36,604 nucleotides of DNA from positions 1 through 36,604 of the forward strand of contig NZ_SNWQ01000043.1 in the NCBI RefSeq assembly GCF_004361855.1, given 5' to 3'. Both the position numbers and the translations under genes were made by a program. Every line of letters begins with the position of its first letter. The first letter of the stretch is position 1. Below the pieces are notes generated by a model. That model was not told the DNA's origin, searched no databases, and saw only the letters and a program-made list of their open reading frames with translations. This DNA comes from Kribbella caucasensis. Its GTDB lineage: Bacteria > Actinomycetota > Actinomycetes > Propionibacteriales > Kribbellaceae. This document shows positions 22,848-30,839 of this stretch, in pieces.

Positions 22848-23831
22848 TCAGCAGGCCGGTGGCGGGGTGGGCGAGAACTCCCGGTCGACACCTGGGCTGA
22901 CTTGCCGGCCGTCGCGCTGCTTGAACGTATCCGTTGCCATCCACAACAACCAGTAGCCGCGGTCGCCGGGTGCCTGGCCGTGGCCCTTGGAGTACTCCGC
23001 CGCGTGGGTGCGGTGGAAGTGCGGGAAGTCCACGGATGGCTGCTTGGACTTGCAGAACTCGCCGCGGACGCTGATCCCGATGTACCGTACGGCAGTCGCC
23101 TCGGCCGGGTCCGACTTGTCGAGCTGGATGAAGACCGCGACGTCCTTGTTGACCCAGCGATACAGCCGCGGTGCCGTCTGGCCGCCGGTCAGCGGGTTGT
23201 CGGTGAACAGGCCGGCGAGGGCCGCGAGGTCCGCCTCGGACAGAGCCTTCGCGCCGGGCGCGGCGAAGTCGGTCTTCGGCAGCTTCGCGCCGCACCGTGG
23301 GGGAGCAGGGGTGGGCGAGAACTCGTAGTCGACGCCGGGTTTCACTTGGCGGCCGTCCCGCTGTGCGAACTCGTCGACCGCCACCCAGCTGAGCCAGTAG
23401 CCCGGTGTCCCCGGCGGTCCGGCGTGACCCTTGGCGTAATCGGCCGCGTTCAGGCGGTGGAAGTGCGGGAATCCGCCCTTGGCGCCACCGGGCTGGTTCT
23501 CCGCGCAGAACACGCCCTTGACACTGACACCGACGTACCGCAGAGCCGTCGCCTTCGCCGGGTCCCGCTCGTCGAACTGCACGAATACAGCCACCCGATC
23601 GTTCACCCACCGGTACAGCCGCGGCGCGGTCTGCCCGCCCGTCAGCGGGTTGTCGCCGAACGCGGCCGCCAACGCGACGATGTCGGCCTTGGACAGCGGA
23701 CTTCCGGTCGGCTCCGCGGGAGAGACGCTGGCCGGCGAAGCCTCGGGGGCGCTTGACTCCTGTCCGTCGCCGCAGGCAGCAAGCATAAGTGCGGCGGATG
23801 CGGCGGCGGCGACGATGCGCATACGGGACAT
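22848..23831 (-). CDS. Lipoprotein with two tandem copies of an unrecognised ~130-residue domain
   Basis: 327 residues from ATG 23831 (AAGGAG upstream), lipobox LMLAAC with Cys20. Two repeats, about 46-180 and 197-327, share NPLTGGQTAPRLYRWVN, AVFxQxDxxDPAxATAxRYx, GxSVxGxFC, FPHFHRxxAxxYxKGH, GYWLxWxAxDxF and QRDGRQVxPGVDxEFSPTP, each ending in a Cys. Conserved His (PHFH), Cys and Trp suggest ligand or metal binding outside the cell. I do not know this domain. It is the first gene of an operon with a type 1 copper protein and a two-component system. The upstream extension to 23975 overlaps the WYL gene end and is rejected. Confidence 0.8.
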   Translation of the reverse strand: MSRMRIVAAAASAALMLAACGDGQESSAPEASPASVSPAEPTGSPLSKADIVALAAAFGDNPLTGGQTAPRLYRWVNDRVAVFVQFDERDPAKATALRYVGVSVKGVFCAENQPGGAKGGFPHFHRLNAADYAKGHAGPPGTPGYWLSWVAVDEFAQRDGRQVKPGVDYEFSPTPAPPRCGAKLPKTDFAAPGAKALSEADLAALAGLFTDNPLTGGQTAPRLYRWVNKDVAVFIQLDKSDPAEATAVRYIGISVRGEFCKSKQPSVDFPHFHRTHAAEYSKGHGQAPGDRGYWLLWMATDTFKQRDGRQVSPGVDREFSPTPPPAC

Positions 23832-23971
23832 GACCAGCTCCTTCGACCCCGGACGATGTATCTCGCTTCGCCACGCTAGGTACGCACCCAGGTGCTGGCC
23901 TTGTCGCATTCCTAAAGACTTCATGAACCGGCAGGCGAACGGATCAGCCAGCGATTGGATGACGACCTCTT

Positions 23972-24709
23972 TCACAGTGCCCTGGCATCGGGCTCGCCTG
24001 CCGCGAGGAACCTCTCATTGCGCCGGAGTGGGAACGTCTCCGGGAGCAGTCGGAACGTCTTGATGCGGTCGATCCTGAAGGAGCGGATGTCGTCGCGTAG
24101 ACGGTCCCAGGCGAGCGCGTACCAGATAGGAACGTTGTAGTAGAGGTACTGGAGTTCGATCTCCCGCTCGGTCAGCCGAGCGTGCTGGTCTTGGTAGCTC
24201 ACGACGGCGACCCGCCTGTTGGCGAATGCGTCGAGCAAGGGCTTGGCAACTTTCCCGCTCGGCGGCGTGTAGGAGGAGAGGGCGCGGTCGGAAGCACGTG
24301 AGCCAACGAGGATACGTCTGCGGATCGCCAGTATGCGCCGACCCTGCGCCGGGGCGAACGACGCGGCGATCTTGCGGGCGATCGAGCGCGTGTCGTCCAG
24401 CAGCAGTGGCGATCCGATCCTCTCGGCGATCGTGAGACTCAGCAGCAGTCCGATGGCCTCCGTCTCGCTGAGATGCACCCGGCCGAGAGACCAGCCATGC
24501 TCGAGGCGCAGGCCACCGCCCCGGCCTCGGTCACTGTCGACGGGCATCCCGAGGTCGCGCAGGAAGCTCAGGTCCCGATGGACAGTCCGGACGCTCACGC
24601 CCAACTCGTGTGCCAGCTCCGTGATGGTCGTGTGGTCCCGCTCGACCAGGAGCAGTTTGAGCGCTTCCAGCCGACCAGCGCGGCCCCGGGAAGGATCAGT
24701 ATCCAGCAC
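23972..24709 (-). CDS. WYL-domain transcriptional regulator (YafY/DeoR-like)
   Basis: 245 residues from GTG 24709. The N-terminal HTH reads AGRLEALKLLLVERDHTTIT, ELAHELGVSVRTVHRDLSFL, followed by RDLGMPVDSDRGRGGGLRLE, the usual wing of YafY proteins. The C-terminal WYL domain has IELQYLYYNVPIWYALAWDR and IRSFRIDRIKTFRLLPETF, in which WYAL replaces WYL. It faces a small monooxygenase-like gene 68 bp away with a short palindrome between, so it probably controls that gene. Its stop is 140 bp from the lipoprotein start on the same strand. Confidence 0.9.
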   Translation of the reverse strand: MLDTDPSRGRAGRLEALKLLLVERDHTTITELAHELGVSVRTVHRDLSFLRDLGMPVDSDRGRGGGLRLEHGWSLGRVHLSETEAIGLLLSLTIAERIGSPLLLDDTRSIARKIAASFAPAQGRRILAIRRRILVGSRASDRALSSYTPPSGKVAKPLLDAFANRRVAVVSYQDQHARLTEREIELQYLYYNVPIWYALAWDRLRDDIRSFRIDRIKTFRLLPETFPLRRNERFLAAGEPDARAL

Positions 24710-24722
24710 AGAGCGAAAATAC

Positions 24723-24735
24723 GACAATCACTGTC
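24723..24735. promoter_or_regulatory. Possible operator of the WYL regulator
   Basis: GACA-ATCAC-TGTC, a short palindrome between the divergent WYL regulator and ABM-like genes, followed by AGG. YafY-type regulators often bind TGACA-N-TGTCA sites. Short and only suggestive. Confidence 0.4.
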
Positions 24736-24777
24736 AGGTACGCCAGTAGCGTCGATGCTGACGAAAGGAGAAGTTTT

Positions 24778-25074
24778 ATGCACATCGCGCTCGCACCGTT
24801 CACCCTCAAGAGCGGGGTTACCGAGGAGACGCTGCTCAAGGCGTCGGACGACTTCGAGGCCGCGTTCGTCAAGGAGCAGGAGGGGGTCCTCCGCCGCATC
24901 CTGGTGCGAGACCCCAAAGGTGGCTACGCCGATATCGTCTTCTTTGACTGCGAGGAGACCATGGAGCGCGTCGTTGCCGCAGAGCAGGACAGCGAGGCCT
25001 GCGCGGCGTTCTGGTCGATCATGGACGACGGCGAATACAGCGTGTTCGAGGTCCTCAAGACCTACGAGCGATGA
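24778..25074 (+). CDS. Small ABM-like (antibiotic biosynthesis monooxygenase / dimeric alpha-beta barrel) protein
   Basis: 98 residues from ATG 24778 with GAAAGGAG ahead. Strands such as MHIALAPFTLKSGV, the helix LLKASDDFEAAFVKEQEGV, then LRRILVRDPKGGYADIVFFD and a final MDDGEYSVFEVLKTYER fit a ferredoxin-like dimeric alpha-beta barrel. Such proteins bind or oxidise small ligands. It stands opposite the WYL regulator, a common regulator-target arrangement. The biochemical role is unknown. Confidence 0.72.
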   Translation: MHIALAPFTLKSGVTEETLLKASDDFEAAFVKEQEGVLRRILVRDPKGGYADIVFFDCEETMERVVAAEQDSEACAAFWSIMDDGEYSVFEVLKTYER

Positions 25075-25105
25075 CAAGCCAGCGTCTCCTGCTCCACATG
25101 GCAGC

Positions 25106-25299
25106 CTGGTGGCCCGGGGCACCTTCACCGCAGATCGACTGGTGAGCTTCCAGTTCTACGGCTGTGGCGGCGAAGGCGTGCCGGGCTTCCTGTGTGGAGG
25201 GTTGGCCAAACGGGAGGTGACCCTGACGCCCGAGGGCACAAGCGTGGAGTTGCCGGCGACTCCATGGGTGGATTGTCTGATCGGCGACAAGCTCCCGAG
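25106..25299 (+). pseudogene. Internal fragment of an unidentified protein
   Basis: The plus-strand frame reads SLVARGTFTADRLVSFQFYG, CGGEGVPGFLCGGLAKREVT and VELPATPWVDCLIGD, which looks like real coding sequence with four cysteines but has no start and joins the racemase remnant at about 25300. I do not recognise the source family. Confidence 0.3.
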
Positions 25300-25573
25300 C
25301 CCGCCCCGGATCGCCTCCGCCGCGACCAGGCGCTGGATGATCTCCCGGTAGGCGGCCCTCGATGTATCGCTGATGATGCCGAGGCAGAGCTCGTCGTAGA
25401 TGACCTGGTGAACGATCTGACGATCGGCCGCAGTCGGCGAAGTCGACCGAGTAGAGGATGCACCGCGCGGAGTGCCACCCGCCCAGCCGAGCTTTGACTA
25501 GTTCGTTTGCCAGACGGTAGTACTCGGCTGAGCTTTCCCAGCTCATGCCGCCGATCATGCCGATCGTCATCAT
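25300..25573 (-). pseudogene. Aspartate/glutamate racemase remnant
   Basis: The N-terminal 45 residues MMTIGMIGGMSWESSAEYYR, LANELVKARLGGWHSARCIL, YSVDFA are those of an Asp/Glu racemase (GGMSWEST motif). At about 25436 they join, in another frame, a segment near the C terminus: DRQIVHQVIYDELCLGIISD, TSRAAYREIIQRLVAA. The middle (with the first catalytic Cys region) and the end (ILGCTE motif with the second Cys) are missing. Clearly inactive. Confidence 0.8.
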
Positions 25574-25588
25574 CCTGACCAACCTCGA

Positions 25589-26101
25589 TTAGTTTGCGGT
25601 GGCGGCCGGCCGACGCTCGGAGGACCGCCAGCGTCGATGCGGCTTGTACATCGCCAGAGTGACATTGAGAGCGAGTGGGGCGGAGGCTACAGCTGGGATG
25701 ATCGCAAGCTGCCTGCGTGCCGACTCGGCGGGTAGGTCCGGCGCGGGGCCTGCCGCGACATCGGCTGCGGCTCCCAGCTTGGGAATGAGAACGAGGTAGA
25801 CAAGGGCGGTCAGCACCACCGTGATCGTCAGCTTGATCCCCACCCACCAGTACCTCTGCAGACCCAACGGGCTGGCAGCGCCCAGCACCAAGCCGGTGCC
25901 GAGCGCGATCAGGGCGAGCGGCGCGACCAGCCGCGCACCCACAAGATGTGCGGCCGGGTACACGGTCTGCGGATCGAGTCCTCTTGCTCCGGAGACGCCC
26001 AAGACCAGCAGCGTCAGGTCCGCGCCGAAGAGGCCGACGGTGGCGAGGACATGCACAGTGAGTAGAAGCTTGCGCGACGGCGGAGTAGGCATCGGTTTCA
26101 T
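25589..26101 (-). CDS. DUF2269-like membrane protein
   Basis: About 170 residues with four membrane helices: KLLLTVHVLATVGLFGADLT, HLVGARLVAPLALIALGTGL, YWWVGIKLTITVVLTALVYL and LAIIPAVASAPLALNVTLAM, ending in a basic tail. The HVLA, GLQRYWWVGIK and K-L layout resembles DUF2269 proteins of actinobacteria. The ATG at 26101 overlaps the MMPL stop as TGATG (a GTG one codon earlier is possible), so it is translated with the exporter and may be an accessory. Confidence 0.75.
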   Translation of the reverse strand: MKPMPTPPSRKLLLTVHVLATVGLFGADLTLLVLGVSGARGLDPQTVYPAAHLVGARLVAPLALIALGTGLVLGAASPLGLQRYWWVGIKLTITVVLTALVYLVLIPKLGAAADVAAGPAPDLPAESARRQLAIIPAVASAPLALNVTLAMYKPHRRWRSSERRPAATAN

Positions 26102-28311
26102 CACCTGTCAGTCAGTGAAACGGCATGGTCGAGCGGCGACTGCGGCACGAGGCTCGGCTGGCCAGGCGGTGTCACCGGCTCGCCCGACTCGCGAATGCCG
26201 TGCTGGCGGTACACCGCAGCCAGGGGTCCGGGCGCCCACCAGCTCCACCGCCCGAGCAACCGCATGGTCGCGGGCACCAGGAGCATCCGGACCAAGGTCG
26301 CATCCACGACGATCGACGTGACCATGCCGATCCCGATCATCTTTGCGAAGGTGATCTGGCCAGTCGCGAAACCGCCTACAACGACGACGAGGAGCAATGC
26401 CGCCGCAGTGATGATCCCGCCCGTGCGTTGCACACCTGTCGCGACAGCTGCGATGCTATCGCCGGTCTCGTCCCAGGCTTCCCGCACGCGGGAGAGAAGG
26501 AACACCTCGTAGTCGGTCGAGAGCCCGAACAGGATGACAAGAAGCAGGATCGGAATGGTGGGCTCGATGAAGCCGGTCGGCGTGAAGCCGAGCCAGCCGG
26601 ACAGGTGCCCGTCCTGGAAGATCCAGACAACGGCGCCGAACGACGTCGCGATCGAGATGAGGTTCATCGCGACTGCCTTGATGGGCAGCAGTACCGAACC
26701 GAAGGCGAGGAAGAGCAGAAGAATCGTCGCGGTGGCCATCAGCCCAGCCATCCACGGCAGCCGATCGCCGAGACTGTCGAGCCGGTCGACATCGAGGGCG
26801 CTGCGTCCGCCGACGAGCACCTCGACTCCGGCAGGCGTCGGCAGATCCCGGATCGCCCGGACCGCGTCGTATGCGTGGTCTCCCGTCCGCGTACCGTCGT
26901 AGCTGACGGAGACCAGCGTGCTGGCACCCTTGCTCGCGGCAACTTCTGCGCCGGTAACCCCGGGCAACCCGCGGAGTCGGATGATCAGATCTTCCACCTG
27001 GGCGGGAGATGCGCCCTCGACGTACGTGTCGATGGGGGCCGATCTTCTGCCGGGGAACTCCTCGGCGATCCGCTCGGTCACGACACGTGCCTCTGTGCCC
27101 GTCGGCATGACCCTCTCGTCGACACCGCCGAACTCTGCTTGCAGGAACGGCTGTGCCAGCACGCCGAGCACACCCAGGACCGCCACGAGGTAGAGCACGG
27201 GCCGCCGCATCACGCTCTGCGCCAGCCGCGCCCATGCGCCGTGCTGCCCCGTAGTCGCCGGCTGAGCCTTGTGCCCGCGTCGCCACGGCAAAGGCACACG
27301 TATCGCGTTGATGCGCTCACCCAGGATCGCCAGCATCGAAGGCAAGACCGTGAGGGAACCGATCATCGCCACCAGAACCGCCGACATGCCGCCCAGCCCC
27401 ATCGAGCGCAGGAACACCTGGGGAAAGATCAACAGGCTCGCCAGCGCGAGCACGATCGTCAGACCCGAGACGAGCACTGTGCGTCCCGCAGACGCCATCG
27501 TCCGCGCGATGGCCTGCGGCGTGCCGCATCCGGCGCGCAACTCCTCACGGAATCGGCTGACGACCAACAGGGAGTAGTCGATCGACATCCCTAGGCCCAG
27601 CAGCGTGATGGTGTTGACCGCGAACGTCGACACGTCGGTGACACCTGCGATGACTCTGGTGGTGGTGAGAGCACCGAGCACGGCGAGGACGCCGATCAGC
27701 AGCGGCATACCAGCGGCAACCACCCCGCCGAAGAGAAGAACCAGCAGAACCAGCACCACTGGCATGGCGAACATCTCGCCTCGGGCAAGGTCACGTTCGG
27801 TCAGCTCGTCCGTCGTGTGCTGGAAGGCGACCACGCCGCCCACCTCAGTACGCACCCCGGGGGCGTCAAGCGCCGGCCGCAGGCCATCGTAGGCCGCGCG
27901 TTTGCCATCCTCGTCCGGCGCGGCAAGCGTGATGGCAGCGAAGGTCGAATGCCGATCAGTGGAAACCAGCGAGGGCGACTTCGTGTCGTAGTAGCTGATC
28001 ACACTTGCGACGTCCGGATGCTCCCGGAGCCTGTTGAGTGTCTCGGAGACACTTGTGCGGAACCCGGCATCATCGATCGTGCCGCCATCGCTGGAATACA
28101 GGGCCACCAGGTCGGCGCTCTGGCGGCCCAGTTCGGCGGTGATCCTCTCGGCCGCTCTCACAGATTCACTCGCAGGATCGTCGAAACCTCCGCTGGTCAG
28201 CGTCCCGAACACCCCGCTGCCCCAGCTGCCCCCGACCGCCGCGAGCGCGAACGCCGCGGCCAGGACGAACCATCTGATCTTGACAATTGTGCGACCCCAC
28301 CAGGCGAACAT
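26101..28311 (-). CDS. MMPL-family RND-type transporter
   Basis: About 736 residues from ATG 28311 (GGGAG just ahead; a GTG at 28320 is an alternative). Two halves each have a membrane helix, an extracytoplasmic loop (about 36-175 and 380-520) and a bundle of five to six helices. Hallmarks are TITLLGLGMSIDYSLLVVSR in the first half and ILLLVILFGLSTDYEVFLLS in the second, with the Asp-Tyr pairs that carry protons. MMPL proteins export lipids, siderophores or drugs. The gene is co-translated with the DUF2269-like protein and faces a TetR with two operator sites between. Confidence 0.93.
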   Translation of the reverse strand: MFAWWGRTIVKIRWFVLAAAFALAAVGGSWGSGVFGTLTSGGFDDPASESVRAAERITAELGRQSADLVALYSSDGGTIDDAGFRTSVSETLNRLREHPDVASVISYYDTKSPSLVSTDRHSTFAAITLAAPDEDGKRAAYDGLRPALDAPGVRTEVGGVVAFQHTTDELTERDLARGEMFAMPVVLVLLVLLFGGVVAAGMPLLIGVLAVLGALTTTRVIAGVTDVSTFAVNTITLLGLGMSIDYSLLVVSRFREELRAGCGTPQAIARTMASAGRTVLVSGLTIVLALASLLIFPQVFLRSMGLGGMSAVLVAMIGSLTVLPSMLAILGERINAIRVPLPWRRGHKAQPATTGQHGAWARLAQSVMRRPVLYLVAVLGVLGVLAQPFLQAEFGGVDERVMPTGTEARVVTERIAEEFPGRRSAPIDTYVEGASPAQVEDLIIRLRGLPGVTGAEVAASKGASTLVSVSYDGTRTGDHAYDAVRAIRDLPTPAGVEVLVGGRSALDVDRLDSLGDRLPWMAGLMATATILLLFLAFGSVLLPIKAVAMNLISIATSFGAVVWIFQDGHLSGWLGFTPTGFIEPTIPILLLVILFGLSTDYEVFLLSRVREAWDETGDSIAAVATGVQRTGGIITAAALLLVVVVGGFATGQITFAKMIGIGMVTSIVVDATLVRMLLVPATMRLLGRWSWWAPGPLAAVYRQHGIRESGEPVTPPGQPSLVPQSPLDHAVSLTDR

Positions 28312-28344
28312 CGCTCCCACTCTCCGGCACGCTCTCGGCCGATC

Positions 28345-28355
28345 GTAACCTTTAC
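28345..28355. promoter_or_regulatory. TetR-type operator 1 of the MMPL locus
   Basis: GTAACCTTTAC is a GTAA-N3-TTAC palindrome 34 bp upstream of the MMPL start. With flanking bases it matches the second site (28410-28420) in inverted orientation at 12 of 13 positions. Confidence 0.65.
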
Positions 28356-28409
28356 ACCACTGTTAGGATTCAGCGTAGGCAGGCGGGAGTTGCTAAGTCA
28401 AACACCTAT

Positions 28410-28420
28410 GTAAGGGTTAC
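28410..28420. promoter_or_regulatory. TetR-type operator 2 of the MMPL locus
   Basis: GTAAGGGTTAC, the same GTAA-N3-TTAC palindrome, 63 bp upstream of the TetR start and 65 bp from site 1. Probably bound by the divergent TetR. Confidence 0.65.
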
Positions 28421-28483
28421 GTGCTGCATCGCGGTCCGCCCCTGGCATCTGACGGCTCACCGTGAGCGTCGTATCCTCGCTCT

Positions 28484-29083
28484 GTGAATCAGAAGGCGGC
28501 CAAGAGCGGCAACGTCGGCCCGCGGCACCGCTCCGATGCTGAGCGCAGCATCGAGGCAATCCTCGATGCAACGCTGAAGGGCATCCTTGCCGGGGACGAC
28601 GTCAAGATGGCTGTGGTCGCTCGTGCGGCGGGCGTAAGCCGGGTCACTCTCTACTCACACTTCCCAACCCGGGAGGCATTGCTCGAGGCCTCTGTGGATC
28701 GGGCCATCGCTCATGCCAAGGACCTGGTGTCGGAGCTCAATCTCGACCAGGGTCCGGCGCCGGAGGCGCTGTCCCGCCTTCTAGGTTCGCACTGGCAGAC
28801 GCTCGACCGGTATCGCAGTCTCTATCTGGTCGCGGCCTCCTCGCTGCCGCCTGAGCGGCTGCGTGCCCTGCATACTCCGCTCTTCGGCCGGATCAAGACG
28901 CTCATTGCTCGCGGCCAGGCTGACGGAGACTTTCGCACCGACCTGTCCAGGGACTGGCTGGTCGCAACTGTGTTCGGACTGATGCACCAGGCCGCAGAGG
29001 AGGTCGCTGCCCAGCGTCTGCCGGTACGCAAAGCCGGCGATGTCGTCACCACGACTGTGCTCTCGGTATTCATCTGCGCGTAG
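28484..29083 (+). CDS. TetR/AcrR family regulator of the MMPL exporter
   Basis: 199 residues from GTG 28484. The DNA-binding part is DDVKMAVVARAAGVSRVTLY followed by SHFPTREALLEASVDRAI, and the rest is helical ligand domain (LYLVAASSLPPERLRALHTP). It is divergent from the MMPL gene with two GTAA-N3-TTAC palindromes between, so it most likely represses the exporter and itself. Confidence 0.9.
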   Translation: MNQKAAKSGNVGPRHRSDAERSIEAILDATLKGILAGDDVKMAVVARAAGVSRVTLYSHFPTREALLEASVDRAIAHAKDLVSELNLDQGPAPEALSRLLGSHWQTLDRYRSLYLVAASSLPPERLRALHTPLFGRIKTLIARGQADGDFRTDLSRDWLVATVFGLMHQAAEEVAAQRLPVRKAGDVVTTTVLSVFICA

Positions 29084-29233
29084 TTCACGGTCGGCGTTGC
29101 CTACCTGAAGCAGCGGGCGGCGGACGGCGCTTGGCTGTGGCTCTCGACTGGCCGAGGTGCCGCTGCCGCGGCAGGCGATGTCACGATCAGCCGGGTCGCC
29201 GAGAGCGACTTCATCTGCCCGATCCGGATCTAA
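29084..29233 (+). pseudogene. Possible C-terminal remnant of an unknown gene
   Basis: A plus-strand frame directly after the TetR stop reads VGVAYLKQRAADGAWLWLST, GRGAAAAAGDVTISRVAESD, FICPIRI and TAA. It is protein-like but has no start and no match I know. It may be a deletion remnant or chance. Confidence 0.25.
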
Positions 29234-30189
29234 CCGAACCGGTGATGCCCCAACTCATCATCAACCTGTGTCAGAGCGGACATGCCCCAGCCAGCCGTGA
29301 TGCGGCGCTGGATTACTGCGCGGTCACGTGCAGTGGTGTTGCGCCGGCTTCGGGGTCCTCTGGCCCAGGTGAGTCCCGCGATGGTCAGCACGAGCGCGAG
29401 TAGTGCGGCGATCCCGGGCAGGCCTAGGCGGTCGATGGTATTCGCGAGGTGGTGCTGGACGGCGGATGCAGTGTCGATGACCGGGTCGTCGGTGGTCAAG
29501 TCGCCTCGGAGGGTCCGGATCTCCCACCAGCCGTAGTAGGCGACATAGCCACCGGAAGCGACCAGCAGCAGGCCTGCGATTTTGGGTACGGTGGCGCCGG
29601 CTCGGCGTAGCCGGCCGACCAGCGACGTGCTGGCTGGTGCGACCGCGACGGCCGCGGTCGCGACGACGAGTCCCATTCCGCCGGCGTAGGCGAGGAACAG
29701 GGCGGCGCCGGCCCAGATCGAGTCGGCGCGGTAGCTGGAGACGACGACGGCGAGGAAGGGCGCGATGGTGCAGCTGAGCGAGGCGATGGCGTAGGACGCG
29801 CCGTAGGCGATCATCGAGCGCAATGACCGGGTCAGGTCGGCCGGACCGCGACGGTGCAACGCAAGGGTGGGCATCGGCCGACCGGCCAGCAGCCAGGCAC
29901 CCACGCCGGCGAGTAGGAGGCCGAGGCCGATGGTGAACCACGGCAGGTATCGCTGAACCGACGAGGCGACCGGTGCGACGGCGAGCCCGAACACGCCGAA
30001 CACCGCCGCGAATCCAAGCGTCATGCCGGCGCTGAGCACCAGTGCACGGCCGACAGCGGTGGCCCGGTTCGGTGGCTGGTCTCCGGTCACCAGCAGGGAC
30101 AGATAGGCCGGGAGCAGCGCGAACCCGCAGGGGTTCACGGCGGCGAGCATGCCCGCGCCCAGCGCGATCGCCAGCAGTCCGTCGGGCAT
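29230..30189 (-). CDS. CcdA/DsbD-type thiol-disulfide membrane transporter (copy 2)
   Basis: 319 residues from ATG 30189 (MPDGLLAIALGAGMLAAVNP), with redox cysteines in VNPCGFALLPAYLSLL and ASLSCTIAPFLAVVV. The helix order and the segment GGYVAYYGWWEIRTLRG match copy 1 (GGYVAYYGWYEIRVLRN). It is 30-40 residues longer at the C terminus, with a basic tail. It starts 5 nt after the TlpA-like stop, the same spacing as copy 1, so the pair was duplicated or acquired as a unit. Confidence 0.92.
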   Translation of the reverse strand: MPDGLLAIALGAGMLAAVNPCGFALLPAYLSLLVTGDQPPNRATAVGRALVLSAGMTLGFAAVFGVFGLAVAPVASSVQRYLPWFTIGLGLLLAGVGAWLLAGRPMPTLALHRRGPADLTRSLRSMIAYGASYAIASLSCTIAPFLAVVVSSYRADSIWAGAALFLAYAGGMGLVVATAAVAVAPASTSLVGRLRRAGATVPKIAGLLLVASGGYVAYYGWWEIRTLRGDLTTDDPVIDTASAVQHHLANTIDRLGLPGIAALLALVLTIAGLTWARGPRSRRNTTARDRAVIQRRITAGWGMSALTQVDDELGHHRFG

Positions 30190-30194
30190 GCGGC

Positions 30195-30755
30195 TCAGCC
30201 CACGAGCTGGGCGACGCGGCGGTCCAGTTCGTCGTTGTCCAGGTAGCCCTGAAACTGGACGCGCCCGGCCGCGTCGAGCACGACGTACGAGCTCTGGACG
30301 ATCACACCAAACCGTGTCCAGATCCTGCCGTTCGCGTCATCCAGCTGCGGGAACCCGCTGAGAGCGGCGCCGTAGTCGCGGACCGCGGCGCTCGCGTCCA
30401 GGCCGCCGACTCCGACGACGCTGACCTTGCCGGCGTACTTCTCGGCCAGCGCGCTGACCCAGCCTGCCTGGGCCCGGCAGGTCGCGCACCACGGTGCCCA
30501 GAACCACAACACCACAGGTTTCCCGGCCAGACGCCTGCCATCGAACGTTGCCCCGGTGACAGTTCGTGCGGTGAAGTTCAGTAGGTCGGCGGGCGCCGCG
30601 GTCTGGCCTGTGGCCGCGTCCGGCGCCGCGGTAGCCGGTGTCGTACCCGTCGACGGCGTTCCGCTGCAGCCGTTGACCGCGACTAGCGCGACCAGGAGCC
30701 CTGACGCGGTGGCGGTTCGCAGGGTCACGTTCGGACGCTCGCTGGTGGTCTTCAC
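30195..30755 (-). CDS. TlpA-like thioredoxin-fold lipoprotein (copy 2)
   Basis: 186 residues from GTG 30755. Lipobox LVALVAVNGCSGT, an Ala/Thr linker, then VVLWFWAPWCATCRAQAGWV with active site WCATC and VQSSYVVLDAAGRVQFQGYL at the cis-Pro region. It is probably an extracytoplasmic thiol reductase fed by the CcdA downstream. It diverges from the DUF3179 gene, and the CRP-type site at 30791-30804 lies in the 84-bp gap and could control both. Confidence 0.92.
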   Translation of the reverse strand: MKTTSERPNVTLRTATASGLLVALVAVNGCSGTPSTGTTPATAAPDAATGQTAAPADLLNFTARTVTGATFDGRRLAGKPVVLWFWAPWCATCRAQAGWVSALAEKYAGKVSVVGVGGLDASAAVRDYGAALSGFPQLDDANGRIWTRFGVIVQSSYVVLDAAGRVQFQGYLDNDELDRRVAQLVG

Positions 30756-30790
30756 AGTGCCATGCTGCAGCGTGTTTACGGCAGAGAACC

Positions 30791-30804
30791 GTGAGCGCGA
30801 TCAC
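30791..30804. promoter_or_regulatory. CRP-type box 1 (TlpA2 / DUF3179 intergenic)
   Basis: GTGAGCGCGATCAC, a GTGA-N6-TCAC palindrome, followed by CGAAC. The surrounding 30 bases (30786-30815) match 34263-34292 at 27 positions. The GTGA half-site is the one read by Crp-type SRET recognition helices, as found in the regulator at 34950. Confidence 0.72.
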
Positions 30805-30839
30805 CGAACAAGCGTCGCCCTCGGGGAGATGCTGGGGTC

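Noticed and set aside
26125..27594. 489-residue plus-strand frame opposite MMPL
   Set aside because: Mirror-image frame rich in Arg, Asp and His; MMPL on the other strand is complete.
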